Shown piece by piece: positions 37,850 through 48,753 of a DNA stretch of 64,000 nt. Under the pieces are notes generated by a model, which saw only the letters and a list, made by a program, of their open reading frames with translations, ran no database searches and had not been told where the DNA came from. The position numbers were made by a program, and so were the translations under genes. This DNA comes from Flaccisagitta enflata (Eukaryota; Chaetognatha; Sagittoidea; Aphragmophora): the NCBI GenBank assembly GCA_965153355.1, contig OZ231126.1:8680001-8744000 (forward strand). Reading direction: 5' to 3'. Within the stretch, counting starts at the first letter, position 1; each line of letters starts with the position of its first letter.

Positions 37850-38018
37850 TTTGAATGGAACTAAGAACAATGGAAACCCGCCTATAACGGATATGAAATC
37901 ACGTCCTTCATGTCATGATATACTTGTTTCCTTCATTGGTAATAACAGAAATTCGCCTATAATTGACAAGATTTGCTGCTCCATTAACATCCCTGGTTGC
38001 TGGGTCTTACTGCATTAA
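37850..38018. mobile_element. Degenerate MITE related to 12878
   Basis: Holds CCCGCCTATAACGGATA and ATTCGCCTATAATTG in the same order, ending CCCTGG...GGGTCTTACTGC. The outer TIRs are eroded. Confidence 0.6.
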
Positions 38019-38070
38019 CATGAATAGCCTAATATCCTTTGAGGTAATCCACATATTCGCGTTTGAAAAG

Positions 38071-38185
38071 AACAAGCCCGATCGGGCAACTAGATACGTC
38101 ATCTGCGTGATATTAGAAGAGGTGTAACGGGCGGACGGACGGACGGACGGACCCTCTTTTAGCGATGCGATGACGCATCTAAAAA
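38071..38185 (+). mobile_element. HER type D, complete, short
   Basis: AACAAGCCCGATCGGGCAAC, GATACGTCATC, ATATTAGAAGAGGTGTAAC, GGGCGGACGGACGGACGG, and the hairpin AGCGATGCGATGACGCATCT with AAAAA. At 115 bp it shows the minimal element. Confidence 0.85.
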
Positions 38186-38253
38186 CGTTGTTCTCTCTAT
38201 TGAACCTAAGTAGGAACACCGCTCATGGGTAGTTATGGGCAAGAAGCATCGGT

Positions 38254-38258
<5 letters not shown>

Positions 38259-38292
<34 letters not shown>
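38259..38292 (+). repeat. (GA)n microsatellite
   Basis: Short perfect GA run. Confidence 0.9.
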
Positions 38293-38296
<4 letters not shown>

Positions 38297-38803
38297 AGGG
38301 AAAGAGAAATCGGCTTTTGTCCACATCAGTACATTAATGGACATTAGACGTCCAGATAAAGAATACCGCAGCCGCGCCACTGCCATCGCAGCCTCGCCAC
38401 CACCAGTCGCTGCGCCACCATTCCCCCATCGCTACCGCCACCGTTACCCGATCATTAAAGCGACTGTCACCTCCTTCTGTCCGCCATCACTGTAGGCACG
38501 GAATTTTCCATTTTCACACCTTACAAGATTAGGAACAACAGCAAACCGCAGTGACATGGGCTGGGGCAGTGTTGAGGGAGGCGAGGCCGGATATTTAGCC
38601 ACAATGGAACTCATTTTGCAGTAGTAAAGATTTGTGTTTGCATCATTCAAAAGGCACAATAGCGAATTGAATGGAAGCATTAGCGAGCGAGTGGTACTCG
38701 GGGGGGGGGGGCTTAAGGAAGGGACATTTCAACTCATCCGAAGCTTCAACGCTAAAAGATATTTTGTCGTGTAAACGACTTTTGTTTTTAAAAAAGAGAA
38801 TAA

Positions 38804-38831
38804 AAGATAGATAGATAGTTAGATAGATAAT

Positions 38832-38914
<83 letters not shown>
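38804..38914 (+). repeat. (GATA)n microsatellite
   Basis: GATA repeats, slightly interrupted at the 5' side. Confidence 0.95.
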
Positions 38915-39029
38915 TAAGGAAAGATGATCTTTTTAGCTTTACTACCCCACCCCAAAATGCCCCACTGATCCTCTTTATCGCTGACCCTGCCCAGTGTCCA
39001 CATTTTGAAGTAGACTCGTTTTGTTGATT

Positions 39030-39112
39030 CATGTGGACAGGATGGACCCACCGACCAACGGACAGTCCGAAATAGGCGGGGACGGGATTTATAGAGTCGC
39101 ATCAGATGCGAA
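39030..39112 (+). mobile_element. HER remnant, hairpin end
   Basis: GACCCACCGACC, GACAGTCCGAAATAGGCGG, ATTTATAGAGTCGCATCAG, ATGCGA. Decayed end; leader not found. Confidence 0.5.
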
Positions 39113-39221
39113 AGGGAAAGCGAGAATGGGAAGGGCAGAAAAAAGACGACATCCACATAAATTATTGATAATTGAAAATGCGACAACTGGGGACAAATCG
39201 TGACTAGTAAGCCAATGAGAA

Positions 39222-39345
39222 AGAGAAAGAGAGAGAGACAGACAGACAGACGGACAGACAGACATAAAGACGAACAGACAAGCAGCTGAAAGAGAGAAAA
39301 AATACAGACTGACAGAAAGACAGAAGGACTGACAGATAGAGAAAT
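39222..39345 (+). repeat. GACA / AGAGAGACAGACA region
   Basis: Imperfect tetranucleotide and dinucleotide purine-rich repeats. Confidence 0.8.
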
Positions 39346-39370
39346 CAAGACAAAAATGAAGAAAACAAGT

Positions 39371-39565
39371 GACGCGGGATCACAATATTGTTGCGGACGG
39401 GTGGGCAGGGGAATCCAACCCCCATCCACACTAGGCTGGGTCCACAATGACGATTTCAGAAAAAATCTTGCTCCAAGCACTTTTCATGTTCCAACGACAT
39501 AATTAGAGTCATATCTACTCGCAAAATCGATTCTAACAAAATTTTGTCAGAACGTCATTGTGATA
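39371..39565 (+). mobile_element. HER type C 5' half interrupted by a ~135-bp MITE
   Basis: TGACGCGGGATCACAATATTG, TTGCGGACGGGTGGGCAGG, CCATCCACAC is the C leader. At about 39430 it passes into GGCTGGGTCCACAATGACG...CGTCATTGTGATATG, a short inverted-repeat element. The C hairpin end is missing. The same small element is next to the C copy at 42425. Confidence 0.6.
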
Positions 39566-39659
39566 TGTACAGTGAATTTTGAGTAAAGAATGCATTTTTT
39601 TCTCTTTCTTTATATTTGTTTTCTAAACGCTCGGCCACTTTCAATTGGCGTATATGAGT

Positions 39660-40065
<406 letters not shown>

Positions 40066-40300
40066 TGCGCGCGTGAAACCGTTATTCGCTTCATTGGCGA
40101 TATGTCAGAACGACAGTCTTTTGTATTGGCGTTGGGCTAAAAATTGAATGACCAGTCACCGCTCCTCAGTCCGCATTGTGAAGTACAAAACAAGCCCAAT
40201 CGGGCCACAATACTTCCCGACTGTGTCACTGCGATTGTGTTTGACACATGTGGAGATAGACAGATGTACATAAAGATATAACATTGGAGAGACATAACAG

Positions 40301-40619
40301 AACAAGCCCAGGCGGGCAACTCGATGCGTCATCTGAGTGATATTAGAAGAGGCATAACGGACCGACGGATGGACGAACGGACGGACAGACGAACGGACGG
40401 ACAGACGGACGGACGGACGGACGGACGGACGGACGGACGGACGGACGGACGGACGGACGGACGGAACGAAGGACCAACGGACGGAGGGATGAACAGACGG
40501 ACGGATGGACGGACGGACGGACGGACTGATGGACATATGGACCAACGGACCAACGGATGGACAGACCGACGGACGGACGGACAGACCCTGTTATAGAGAT
40601 GCGATGACGCATCTAAAAA
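40301..40619 (+). mobile_element. HER type D with expanded (ACGG)n
   Basis: AACAAGCCCAGGCGGGCAAC, GATGCGTCATCTGAGTG, ATATTAGAAGAGGCATAAC, then about 220 bp of ACGG with interruptions, CCCTGTTATAGAG and the hairpin AGATGCGATGACGCATCT with AAAAA. Both ends agree in X. A bare AACAAGCCCAATCGGGCC leader lies at about 40189-40206. Confidence 0.9.
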
Positions 40620-40750
40620 GAAGCCTCCCAAAATGTGTGTTTCAATTGTTTGATCTCAAAAAAATATCTAAGAAATGCAATATTCAGGAGGGGGTAACGG
40701 ACCACCAGACTGACAGATGGACGGACCTTCGTGAGAAGGGATCTAACATG

Positions 40751-40991
40751 TGACGCGGGGTCACAAAATTGTTGTAGACGGGTGGGCAGGGGCATCCAAC
40801 CCTTAGCCTTACCCTAATCATAACCCCAAACCTCCTCCAACACACTCACACACAAACAATACTAACTGCAGCTTCATAAATGCGTGTTTTTTGCGTTTTC
40901 AACTCAAGCGTGACAACTCGAGCATGATGGACGGACCAACGGACTGATGGACGGACAAATCCTCTCATAGAGTTGCATGTCCGCAACTACG
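40751..40991 (+). mobile_element. HER type C, complete
   Basis: TGACGCGGGGTCACAAAATTG, TTGTAGACGGGTGGGCAGG, CCCAAACCTCCTCCAAC, TGCGTTTTCAACTC, GGACGGACCAACGG, CTCATAGAG and AGTTGCATGTCCGCAACT. Confidence 0.85.
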
Positions 40992-41131
40992 CAAGGCCAG
41001 ATACACGGCTACCTTAGTCGCGTGCGGGTGGGCAGGGGCGGCGAAAGAAAGCTAAGCATGATTGACTGATGGACCAACCGACAGACAGACAGAGAGAGCG
41101 GGTTGTAGAGCGGCGTGCACGCGACTAAAAA
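40992..41131 (+). mobile_element. HER type A, short, abutting the type C copy
   Basis: GCAAGGCCAGATACACGGC, AGTCGCGTGCGGGTGGGC, GACCAACCGACAGACAG, GCGGGTTGTAGAG, GCGGCGTGCACGCGACT with AAAAA. It starts where the previous HER ends, giving a head-to-tail pair. The usual central TTTGGGCAGGAG box is deleted. Confidence 0.85.
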
Positions 41132-41251
41132 TCAATTGTCCGATCATATTCCGGATTCTGTTTTGAAAGTGCTAGATATGAGGACGTTATAGCGATGTGC
41201 TACACATCTACACCACGCCATGTAGGTCCGGTGTTTGATTGGTTGGTCCCC

Positions 41252-41526
41252 TTTAAGGTAGCGGCATTTGCTTTCACATGTGGGGAAATTTCTCCTTCTG
41301 CATCCCCCCACCCCGTCACTCGAGACCCAAATCCCAGCCTTGAGGCCTATACCCTAGCCTAGTAGCCCAAATTTCTTCCTCATGAATAAAATCCCAGCCT
41401 TAAGGCCCGGGTCCCTATCTCCCCTTTGCAGCCGCTGCCCTGCTCCCCCCCCCCCCTCAATTTCAATCACAACCTACTTCGGCAGAGCCTGGGTACTGCT
41501 GACCATCTAACGATTTTGCGACTATT
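41252..41526 (+). mobile_element. E element (type E1), degenerate
   Basis: GCTTTCACATGTGGGG, AAATTTCTCC, units of CAAATCCCAGCCTTGAGG, GCAGCCGCTGCCC, and the tail GGGTACTGCTGACCATC, TAACGATTTTGCGACT. The left hairpin end is eroded. Confidence 0.65.
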
Positions 41527-41689
41527 TACTTTTTTGGCGTGTTGAGCTATTTTAGCTCACTTCTCCTGCCTAAATGCTCAAGTGACCTTCTCTATCACTG
41601 CTTCTGATTAATTGGGACAAGAAACAGATATATCTGCCTCTGTACTTGAAAAAACCGAAAACCAAAATTGGCACGATTATCAACAACAA

Positions 41690-41699
41690 GAACAACAAT

Positions 41700-41797
<98 letters not shown>

Positions 41798-41889
41798 GGG
41801 GTGGCTGCTGCAGCAGAAGCAGCAGAAGCAGAAACAGTAACAGTATCAAAAAAACCCTAACTATTCTCCACAAAAGTTGACAACAAATT

Positions 41890-41965
<76 letters not shown>

Positions 41966-41996
41966 ACGATGACGACAACAACAACAACAACAACAA

Positions 41997-42037
<41 letters not shown>

Positions 42038-42109
42038 GCAATAACTACAGCCGAAATAACGACGGCAACGTTAATAATGATACAAACAGAAACATTTTTC
42101 ACATAAGGC

Positions 42110-42151
<42 letters not shown>

Positions 42152-42160
42152 AACAACAAC
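41690..42160 (+). repeat. Three (AAC)n microsatellites
   Basis: AAC runs at about 41692-41797, 41885-42036 (with GATGACGAC variants) and 42105-42165, separated by CAGAAGCAG-like and unique stretches. Confidence 0.95.
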
Positions 42161-42224
42161 AATAGCATGAGCAGTACAAGCACAAAAGACTTTCAGCTCA
42201 GTTGACGCTTTGGTGGTGGTAGGA

Positions 42225-42380
42225 AACAAGGCCGGATACACGGCCACCAGTTGCGGACGGGTGGGCAAGGGCGGAAATGCGCGTTTTCACACTTTTCGAC
42301 TCAATGGTTACGGACCAATGGACGGACAGACGGACAGACGGACAAAGCCTCTTATAGAGTTGCGTGTCCGCAACTAAAAA
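42225..42380 (+). mobile_element. HER with type A leader but type C X motifs at both ends
   Basis: Leader AACAAGGCCGGATACACGGC (type A), subterminal AGTTGCGGACGGGTGGGC (type C), TTCACACTTTTCGACTC, GGACGGACAGACGG, CTCTTATAGAG and the hairpin AGTTGCGTGTCCGCAACT with AAAAA. Both X motifs have switched together. Confidence 0.85.
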
Positions 42381-42424
42381 GTGAAAAAAACGTTTTTTTG
42401 CCTCAAAGTTGCAATTTTTTAGTA

Positions 42425-42695
42425 CAATGACGTTCTGGAAAGATTATGTTGGAATTGATTTTGTGAGTGGACTGGGCTCTAATTATGTATGAAGAAAAGG
42501 AAAATCACTTGGAGCAAGAGATATTTCCAAATGGCCAAAATGAGCCCAGCCTAATCCACACCCCAACCCACCCCCAACACTCAAACATACACAAAAAGTA
42601 TCTAAACGCTCGTTTTCCCACTTTTCAACTCGATGAACCCGGACCAATGGACAGACGGACGGACAACGCCTCTTATAGAGTTGCGTGACCGCAAG
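42425..42695 (+). mobile_element. Small MITE plus HER type C hairpin half
   Basis: 42425-42555 (ACAATGACGTTCTGG through TTGGAGCAAGAG to GAGCCCAGCCTA) is the inverse of the element at 39430-39562. It joins the C-type body (CCACACCCCAACCCACC, AACGCTCG, TTTTCAACTCG, GGACGGACAACG) and the end GAGTTGCGTGACCGCAAGT. The C leader is missing. Confidence 0.65.
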
Positions 42696-43247
42696 TATAA
42701 AGACAAGGAGGCATAGATCAAGAGATATTTGATCACCTTTTACTTTCAAAGCTCTCTTTTTCCGAATTGAGTGTGAGGTCATTGTTCTTATTTACAAAAC
42801 ATTAAAAAAATTCCCTGGAAAATTCTTCAACAAAAGAAAAAATAATCAAGAAACGATCGCCAAATGCCCAATTGGTTTTTCGCAAATTCTTGGGAAATAT
42901 GCTCTAAACGCCTGCAACTGCATTGATTATTAACATTAGGACTGAATCCAGTAAAACGATGGATAGATGGTACAATCTATAGGTAAGAAAAAACGAGACC
43001 AAATGTAACCACCACCTGTCTCACAATCATGGAAAATAGAAGTAAAAGTATGAAATGCGCATTTCTTAATGATCCAATGAGCCGAGTTTTTTTTTTAGTA
43101 GTAATCCAAAGACATAAAATTTCATCCAACTGAGCCAGTTACAAATAAGTCTTTCAATGTCAAATCATCCAGGATAGCGTTTCAGATGTTGTGAGATTAG
43201 AATGATTGATTGCTTCAGATCATTTTCACGAAAAATCAAATCCTATG
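42696..43247. other. No recognised feature
   Basis: Unique AT-rich sequence. Confidence 0.4.
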
Positions 43248-43273
43248 GTCGCGTGTAGGTGGGCAGAGGCCGT
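43248..43273 (+). mobile_element. Solo HER subterminal segment
   Basis: GTCGCGTGTAGGTGGGCAGA followed by GGCCGT matches only the subterminal block of type A. Confidence 0.45.
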
Positions 43274-43519
43274 GATGCAGAATCAGGGGTAGACATGCAA
43301 AAAAGGTTTTGCAAAAATTAATAAACAAACAGACCTACTTTCCAGAATGTGTTTTTGAAGGTTGAATCCAAAAGCGCTGGAAAAATAATATCCAAGCATC
43401 GTTTCCAAGAGAATTCGAGCCAAAGTGATTCGAGTCCAAATGAAACGTGACCTCAGTGAAAAGTGGGTAGAAAGCCTTTCACCCAACAATGCCATTCAAA
43501 ATCACATTTCAGATATGGA

Positions 43520-43925
43520 ACGAGGTGAGACCCATTGCAAGGTGGCAACCACTCTACTCTGAATCAGATGGCACATAGGAAGGGCCAAAGGGAGGAGGGC
43601 AACCACTCTATTCATGTGGTCACGGGAAGGGGGTAACCATTTTACATGTGGCCAAGTGGAGGGTGCAACTACTCAAATTACCCGGCAAAGGCTAGGGGGC
43701 AACCACTCTATTCATGTGGCCATGGGAAGGGGGCAACCAATCTAGTCATGACTTATGAGGCCTCATGAGGCCTTACGAGGCAAAGGCAAGCGGGCAACCA
43801 CTAGTCATGTGGCCACAGGAAGAGATCAACTACTCTACTACTTTAGTCATGTGGCAATGGAAAAGGGAGCGACCTCTTTTTTCATGTGGCCAAGGGAAGG
43901 GGGCAACCGCCGTAGACCGCCGTAG
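43520..43925 (+). repeat. ~47-bp degenerate tandem repeat
   Basis: GGGCAACCACTCTATTCATG and TGGCCATGGGAAGG recur eight or so times with insertions and deletions. Confidence 0.75.
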
Positions 43926-44255
43926 ACACGCGGTAAAGGAAAAAAGGATCATGCGGTGCAGGGAAGTTATATTTGGCCGCGAAACTCGAAAGAAAAGGAG
44001 AGGATATATTTAGCCACTCTCAGATGTCGAAAAAAGGAAGGAAATTTGTTTGGCCTTCCAGAAGAGAAGGAGGGGGAAGAGAGCTGAGATTGGCTGGAAT
44101 ATCAAGGCCTGAAGGTTGGTAAGTCGAAATGATATTTTGAAATGAAAAGAATGACTATCAAGAAAAGTTTTTGGGATATGGAGATAGTTGCATTTGATTT
44201 TTCTGCAAATTCAGGTTTTTGAATAAGAAAATAAAGCGCGTGAGATGGCAACAAG
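43926..44255. other. No recognised feature
   Basis: Purine-rich unique sequence. Confidence 0.4.
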
Positions 44256-44465
44256 TGACGCGGGGTCACAATATTGTTGCGGACGGGTGGGCAGGGGCAT
44301 TCAACCCCCATCCACACCCAAACCCACCCCAACCCTTAAGCATACACAATAAGTATCTAAAACGCTTGTTTCCCCACTTCTCAACTTGATGACCCCAAAC
44401 GGACCAACAGACGGATGGACGGATGGACAAAGCCTCTAATGGAGTTGCGTGTCCGCAACTAAAAA
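44256..44465 (+). mobile_element. HER type C, complete
   Basis: TGACGCGGGGTCACAATATTG, TTGCGGACGGGTGGGCAGG, CCATCCACACCCAAACCC, AACGCTTGTTTCCCC, TTCTCAACTTGATGACC, GACGGATGGACGG, CTAATGGAG, and AGTTGCGTGTCCGCAACT with AAAAA. The leader itself starts with a palindrome (TGACGCGGGGTCA). Confidence 0.9.
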
Positions 44466-44651
44466 TGTAGACAGTTCAGGATTCAGAAATGGCAAAAGGC
44501 TGCTCTTGGAGGAAGAGGCAAACGCATTGGTCTCGGAACAATGTAAGCTGGTGTTGTATGGGTGAAGGCCTGATCAGCATTGGTCTCTTGACGATGTAAG
44601 CTGGTGTCGCATAAATTAGTGAGGATTTTCTCAGTTTATGTATGTGCAGGG

Positions 44652-44746
44652 TGCAAGCCTGTATATAATTGAGTTCCCCCCCCCCGTCCCGTCGCGGGGT
44701 AGAAAATCAAAGGGGGGAAATCAAAAGCGACTCAATTATATACACC
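44652..44746. mobile_element. Small inverted-repeat element
   Basis: TGTATATAATTGAGT on the left pairs with ACTCAATTATATACA on the right around a C-run/G-run centre (CCCCCCCCCC and GGGGGG) that also pairs. Confidence 0.6.
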
Positions 44747-44804
44747 CCTGGCATGGTGTGAAAGTGATTAAGGCCATGCTGAGATAAAGGTGACTTTTAC
44801 GTTA

Positions 44805-45052
44805 GGGTTACTATCTTCACAAATAAAAACTTTCCACCTCAAAATGAGCATCAACTTTGAAAATGTACTGCTTCTTGTCTAACAAAGCTAATGACTGCAG
44901 ATTGGTCTCATAATAATGAGTTTAAACAAATCTTTCAATTCAGACCAATCAGGTTGTTATAGCTATATTCGTTTAGGAGCAGCTCTCTTCCAAAGTTGAT
45001 GGTAGTTTTCAGGTGGAAAGATTTTTTTTGTGAAGATAGTAAATGAATGGAA
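44805..45052. mobile_element. ~248-bp inverted-repeat MITE
   Basis: TTACTATCTTCACAAAT, CTTTCCACCT and ATCAACTTTG on the left pair with their complements on the right (CAAAGTTGAT, AGGTGGAAAG, TTGTGAAGATAGTAAA). It carries a variant of the GAGCTA...ATTGG.CTCAT core shared with other elements. Confidence 0.7.
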
Positions 45053-45228
45053 TGTGCCCTAATTTCATCTCATCTCAACCTATTACATTGCCTCCCATTA
45101 TAACCTCTGTCACTTCACCTGATCTCATACTGACTCATCCCAGATCATCCCAGATCATCCCATATTAACCTCACTGAGATACGTATCCCATCCAAACCCA
45201 TTTTATTTCATCCCATACTGACCTTTTT
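45053..45228 (+). repeat. Degenerate TCATCCCA repeat
   Basis: Irregular ATCTCATCTC and AGATCATCCC units; a similar patch lies at 45795-45920. Confidence 0.65.
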
Positions 45229-45778
45229 GGGCAGCGGCCCCAAAGGGCCGATGTCCTGTAGAACACAGGGGGGAACTTCGAGACGTCAGTCCGTCCGTCC
45301 TTCCGTCCGTCCGTCCTTCTGTCCGTCCGTCCTTCCGTCTGCCCTTCCATCCGTCCTTCTGTCCGTCCGTCCCGTCCCCCCCCGTTGACCATCAAGGCCT
45401 CAAATTAGCCCTCCCAGGACTCAATTTAACCCTCCAGGCCTAAAATCGACCCTCTTGGCTTCAAATCAGCCCCCCTCCCATGCCCTAAATCTGCCTCCCA
45501 GACCTCAAATCTGCCCTCCAGACCTCAAATCTGCCCTCCAGACCTTCAATCAGCCCTCCAAACTTAAAACCAGCCTGCCAAACCTCAAATCTGCTCTCCA
45601 AGCCTTAATTATGCCCTCCAACCCTCAGATATGCCTTCAGTGGCATAAATCAGCCCCCCTCAGGACGGAAGGACGTCTCGAAATTCCCCTCTGTGTTCCA
45701 CAGGACATCGGCCCTGCTCTCACTCCACTTTTTCACTGGATCACTCAGCAGGGCATCGGGTACCGCTGACCATGTGCG
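45229..45778 (+). mobile_element. E element (type E2), complete
   Basis: Left end GGGCAGCGGCCCCAAAGGG, CCGATGTCCTGTAGAACAC, GAACTTCGAGACGTC. Right end is the complement (GACGTCTCGAAATTCC, TGTGTTCCACAGGACATCGG). Between them are GTCCGTCCTTCC repeats and about 19-bp CAAATCTGCCCTCCAGACC units, then the tail GGGCATCGGGTACCGCTGACC. Confidence 0.85.
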
Positions 45779-46077
45779 ATCCTTGGCTGACTAGTTCCTC
45801 TTATGTCCAATCATCCCATACTTATCTTTCATCTCATCTCATATCATCTTATCTTTATCATCTCATCCCCCACTAACCTATTTCATCTTATCCCATCTCA
45901 TGATAACTTATCCGATCTCATTGAAGCATCTTTTTCCGCTGACACGGAATAATGGGCCGCCCTTCAACAGCTTTCATTCTAGCACGTACCCCTCTTTCAC
46001 GCCTTTCTTCTTTTCTGCATTTCCTTATGTTTTTCTGCTTTTCCTTCTCTATTTCTTTCTTTCCCTCTTTTTTTCTT

Positions 46078-46275
46078 TGTTTCCTTGTTTCCTATTTTCT
46101 TTGTTTCTTTGTTTCTTTGTTTCTTTGTTTCTTTGTTTCTTTGTTTCTTTGTTTCTTTGTTTTTGTTTCTTTGTTTCTTTCTTTTTATCTTTCTTTGTTT
46201 CTTTCTTTCATTTATTCATTCATTCATTCAATCATTCATTCATTCATTCATTCATTCATTCATTCATTCATTCAT

Positions 46276-46322
<47 letters not shown>

Positions 46323-46351
46323 GTCTTTCCTAATTTCTTTCTTTCCTAATT

Positions 46352-46431
<80 letters not shown>

Positions 46432-46480
46432 TTTTTCTTTCTTTCTTTCCTTCTTTCTCCCTCTTTTTCATCATTGTCTC
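46078..46480 (+). repeat. TTTG, ATTC and TTTC tetranucleotide block
   Basis: TTTGTTTC (46100-46170), CATT (46207-46278), then TTTC to about 46460 with TCCTAATTTC interruptions. Confidence 0.95.
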
Positions 46481-46855
46481 TTCCTCTTTCTCACTTTCTT
46501 CCTTTCTCTCCTTGTTTATTCCTGTAATACTCATGACTCATGAGTCATGAGTACTGTTATCGTTGTCTGTTCATTGCCGTACCTGATACCTCGGCTCCGC
46601 TTCCCACGATGAGATTTGTTTTCTTCAATTGTCTTCAAAGCATCATTTAGGGTTATTTCGCTTGTAAAGGAAAGGGAGCCAGGCGCCCATGACTTAAACG
46701 CGCGATATTCTTACCGGATATGCTAAAGGAAAGACGAAGCGAATTCCATTTTGAGTAATGTCCCTCCAGCATGTCTGTTCAAGATATCAGTAGTTTAGCG
46801 GGGAAACACGAGATCCTTTTTCAATAGTAAGCAAACATGAAATAACATTCTTTGA
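46481..46855. other. No recognised feature
   Basis: Contains a small palindrome ACTCATGACTCATGAGTCATG near 46530. No gene. Confidence 0.45.
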
Positions 46856-47110
46856 TTTTTAGATGCGTCCTCGCATCTCTATATGAGGGTCTGTCCGTCG
46901 GTTGGTCCATCTGTCCGTCCGTTACACTTCCTTGACAATCACAGTTTTTGGCACTTTTCAGCCGCGAGGATGTCACATATCAAGTTATTATGATATTTTG
47001 TGAGCCTCTTTTGATACTATGTCTTCTTCTGTCTGTCTGTCTGTCTGCGCCAAAGTCAATACACGCAGAGATACAGTCAGGACCCATCGTTGCTTGATCG
47101 GGCTTGTTTT
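46856..47110 (-). mobile_element. HER type D, enlarged
   Basis: Hairpin AGATGCGTCCTCGCATCT, CTATATGAGGGTCTGTCCG, GTTGGTCCATC, CGTTACACTTCC, a long unrelated middle containing CTGTCTGTCTGTC, and the end GATCGGGCTTGTT. The subterminal X partner is not clear. Confidence 0.65.
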
Positions 47111-47257
47111 TTCCTATTTCAATTTCAAATATCACTCTCCAGCATCTTTGGTATGAGTTGAGAGCTTAAGACCTTTTTTTTAAGAAATGGCATTTTGCCT
47201 CTTTGAAAACAAAAAGCAATTTATGAGATGAAAAGAGCTCAACCACTCATTCAGACT

Positions 47258-47434
47258 CGCACGCCACTTGCCACTCTCCACTCTCCACTCTCCACTCTCC
47301 ACTCGCCACTCGCCACTCGCCTTTTGCCACTCGCCACTCGCCACTCGCCACTCCTCACTCGCCACTCGCCACTCGCCACTCGCCACTCGCCACTCGCCAC
47401 TCGCCACTCGCCACTCGCCACTCGCCACTCGCCT
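47258..47434 (+). repeat. Heptanucleotide CCACTCG / CCACTCT array
   Basis: Seven-base units, first CCACTCT then CCACTCG, about 24 copies with one CTTTTG and one CTCA variant. Confidence 0.95.
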
Positions 47435-47569
47435 GGTGCGCGTAATCCATCATTTTCTTACATGAGCATTAGATCTTAGCTGCCATTTTGTTTTGTTATA
47501 GTTGGAAAAATCATATTTGCTATTTGTCACGCGCTGCACATTACTGATGTGTGAATGCATATGAAAAAG

Positions 47570-47760
47570 CGGCACCACTATGCACTGAATAGCGAATGGA
47601 TGTTTCAATACTCATGAACATGAAACAGTTACACTATGCGTTGAACCTTATCTCATGATACATCTATAACAGCCAATAGCAAATGGATGTTTCAATACCC
47701 ATAAACTGCTACACTATGCGCTGAACCGCATCTCATAATCCATTCATAATAGCCACAAGC
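47570..47760 (+). repeat. ~95-bp direct duplication
   Basis: AGCGAATGGATGTTTCAATAC and AACCTTATCTCATGATAC blocks recur as AGCAAATGGATGTTTCAATAC and AACCGCATCTCATAATCC. Confidence 0.75.
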
Positions 47761-48028
47761 TATAATGTTGGTAGAAGGTGTGTCTTACCAGTTAGTAAGT
47801 AGTTAGTCAATAGTTAGTAGTTGCATAAAGAGTTGGTGTGGCACAATTTCCGACAGTGTCGGTAGTCCAAGCAGCAACATTTACCGGTGGCGCTGAAGGC
47901 TGTAGCGGCTGTTGCGGTCATGGCAGCGGTGGTGGGTGTGGCGGCCGCGGCCATCGAAACAATTGAGATGCGAAAAAATGAGGGAAAAAATGGCTAGAAA
48001 AGCGCGGTTTATTCCTCAGGGCTCCGAA

Positions 48029-48032
<4 letters not shown>

Positions 48033-48119
<87 letters not shown>
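48033..48119 (+). repeat. (CT)n microsatellite
   Basis: Perfect CT run. Confidence 0.95.
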
Positions 48120-48122
<3 letters not shown>

Positions 48123-48333
48123 CCTGGATTTCTTCTGTAATTCTTCATGCGATTCTCATATCACCGCCACCATTGCCAAATTCCATTATGTCCGCTGTCC
48201 AATCAGTTTATCTCAGACGGATCAAGGGGAAATGGGAGTGAAGGGGGTGGAGGGGGGGGCGTAAATGGTCAGTGGAAGCAGCCTCAGGCGTTTTGCCTTG
48301 TTTCCTTCAATATTTCTCTCCCCATTTCATCTG

Positions 48334-48528
48334 TTTTAAGACGCGTGCACGCGACTCTACGACCCGCTTTTTCCATCCATCCGTCCGTCCATCCGTTGGT
48401 TGGTGGGTCTATTGGTCGGTCAGTCCATCACACTTTTTTATCAATTTTATTTTTTTAAGTCATTCAAAGTCATTCTAAGTTGTTGTATGAGTAAGTCTCG
48501 CACGCGACTCAGAGGTGTTGGCCTTGTT
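48334..48528 (-). mobile_element. HER type B, complete
   Basis: Hairpin GACGCGTGCACGCGACT, CTACGACCCGC, GTCCGTCCATCCG, GTCCATCACACTTTTT, AAGTCATTCAAAGTCATTC, GTCTCGCACGCGACTC, AGAGGTGTTGGCCTTGTT. Confidence 0.85.
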
Positions 48529-48589
48529 GTTTTCTAAAGTCGCGTTCCATGATGCATCACCATTAGAATGAGTGGAAATCATGATTCAA

Positions 48590-48753
48590 TTATACCCAAA
48601 AGAGTAATGTAAATCTGCATATAAAGGAGACAATATCTTGGTGTCTTCGTGTCATTTTTTTGCTCTTTATATTGGGAAAAATGGAAATCCACCTACAACA
48701 GATATAACTCTTTGGTCAGTTGGCATCCGTTATTTCGGGGGTTCAGCTGTCAG
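48590..48753. mobile_element. Degenerate MITE related to 12878
   Basis: AATCTGCATATAAAGGAG, AATCCACCTACAACAGAT, GGCATCCGTTATTTCGGGG, TTCAGCTGTCA follow the order of the intact copy. Confidence 0.55.

Noticed and set aside
46521-46560. ACTCATGACTCATGAGTCATGAGT palindrome-like stretch as an AP-1 type site
   Set aside because: A single low-complexity palindrome beside a CTTT tract; not enough to support a regulatory call.
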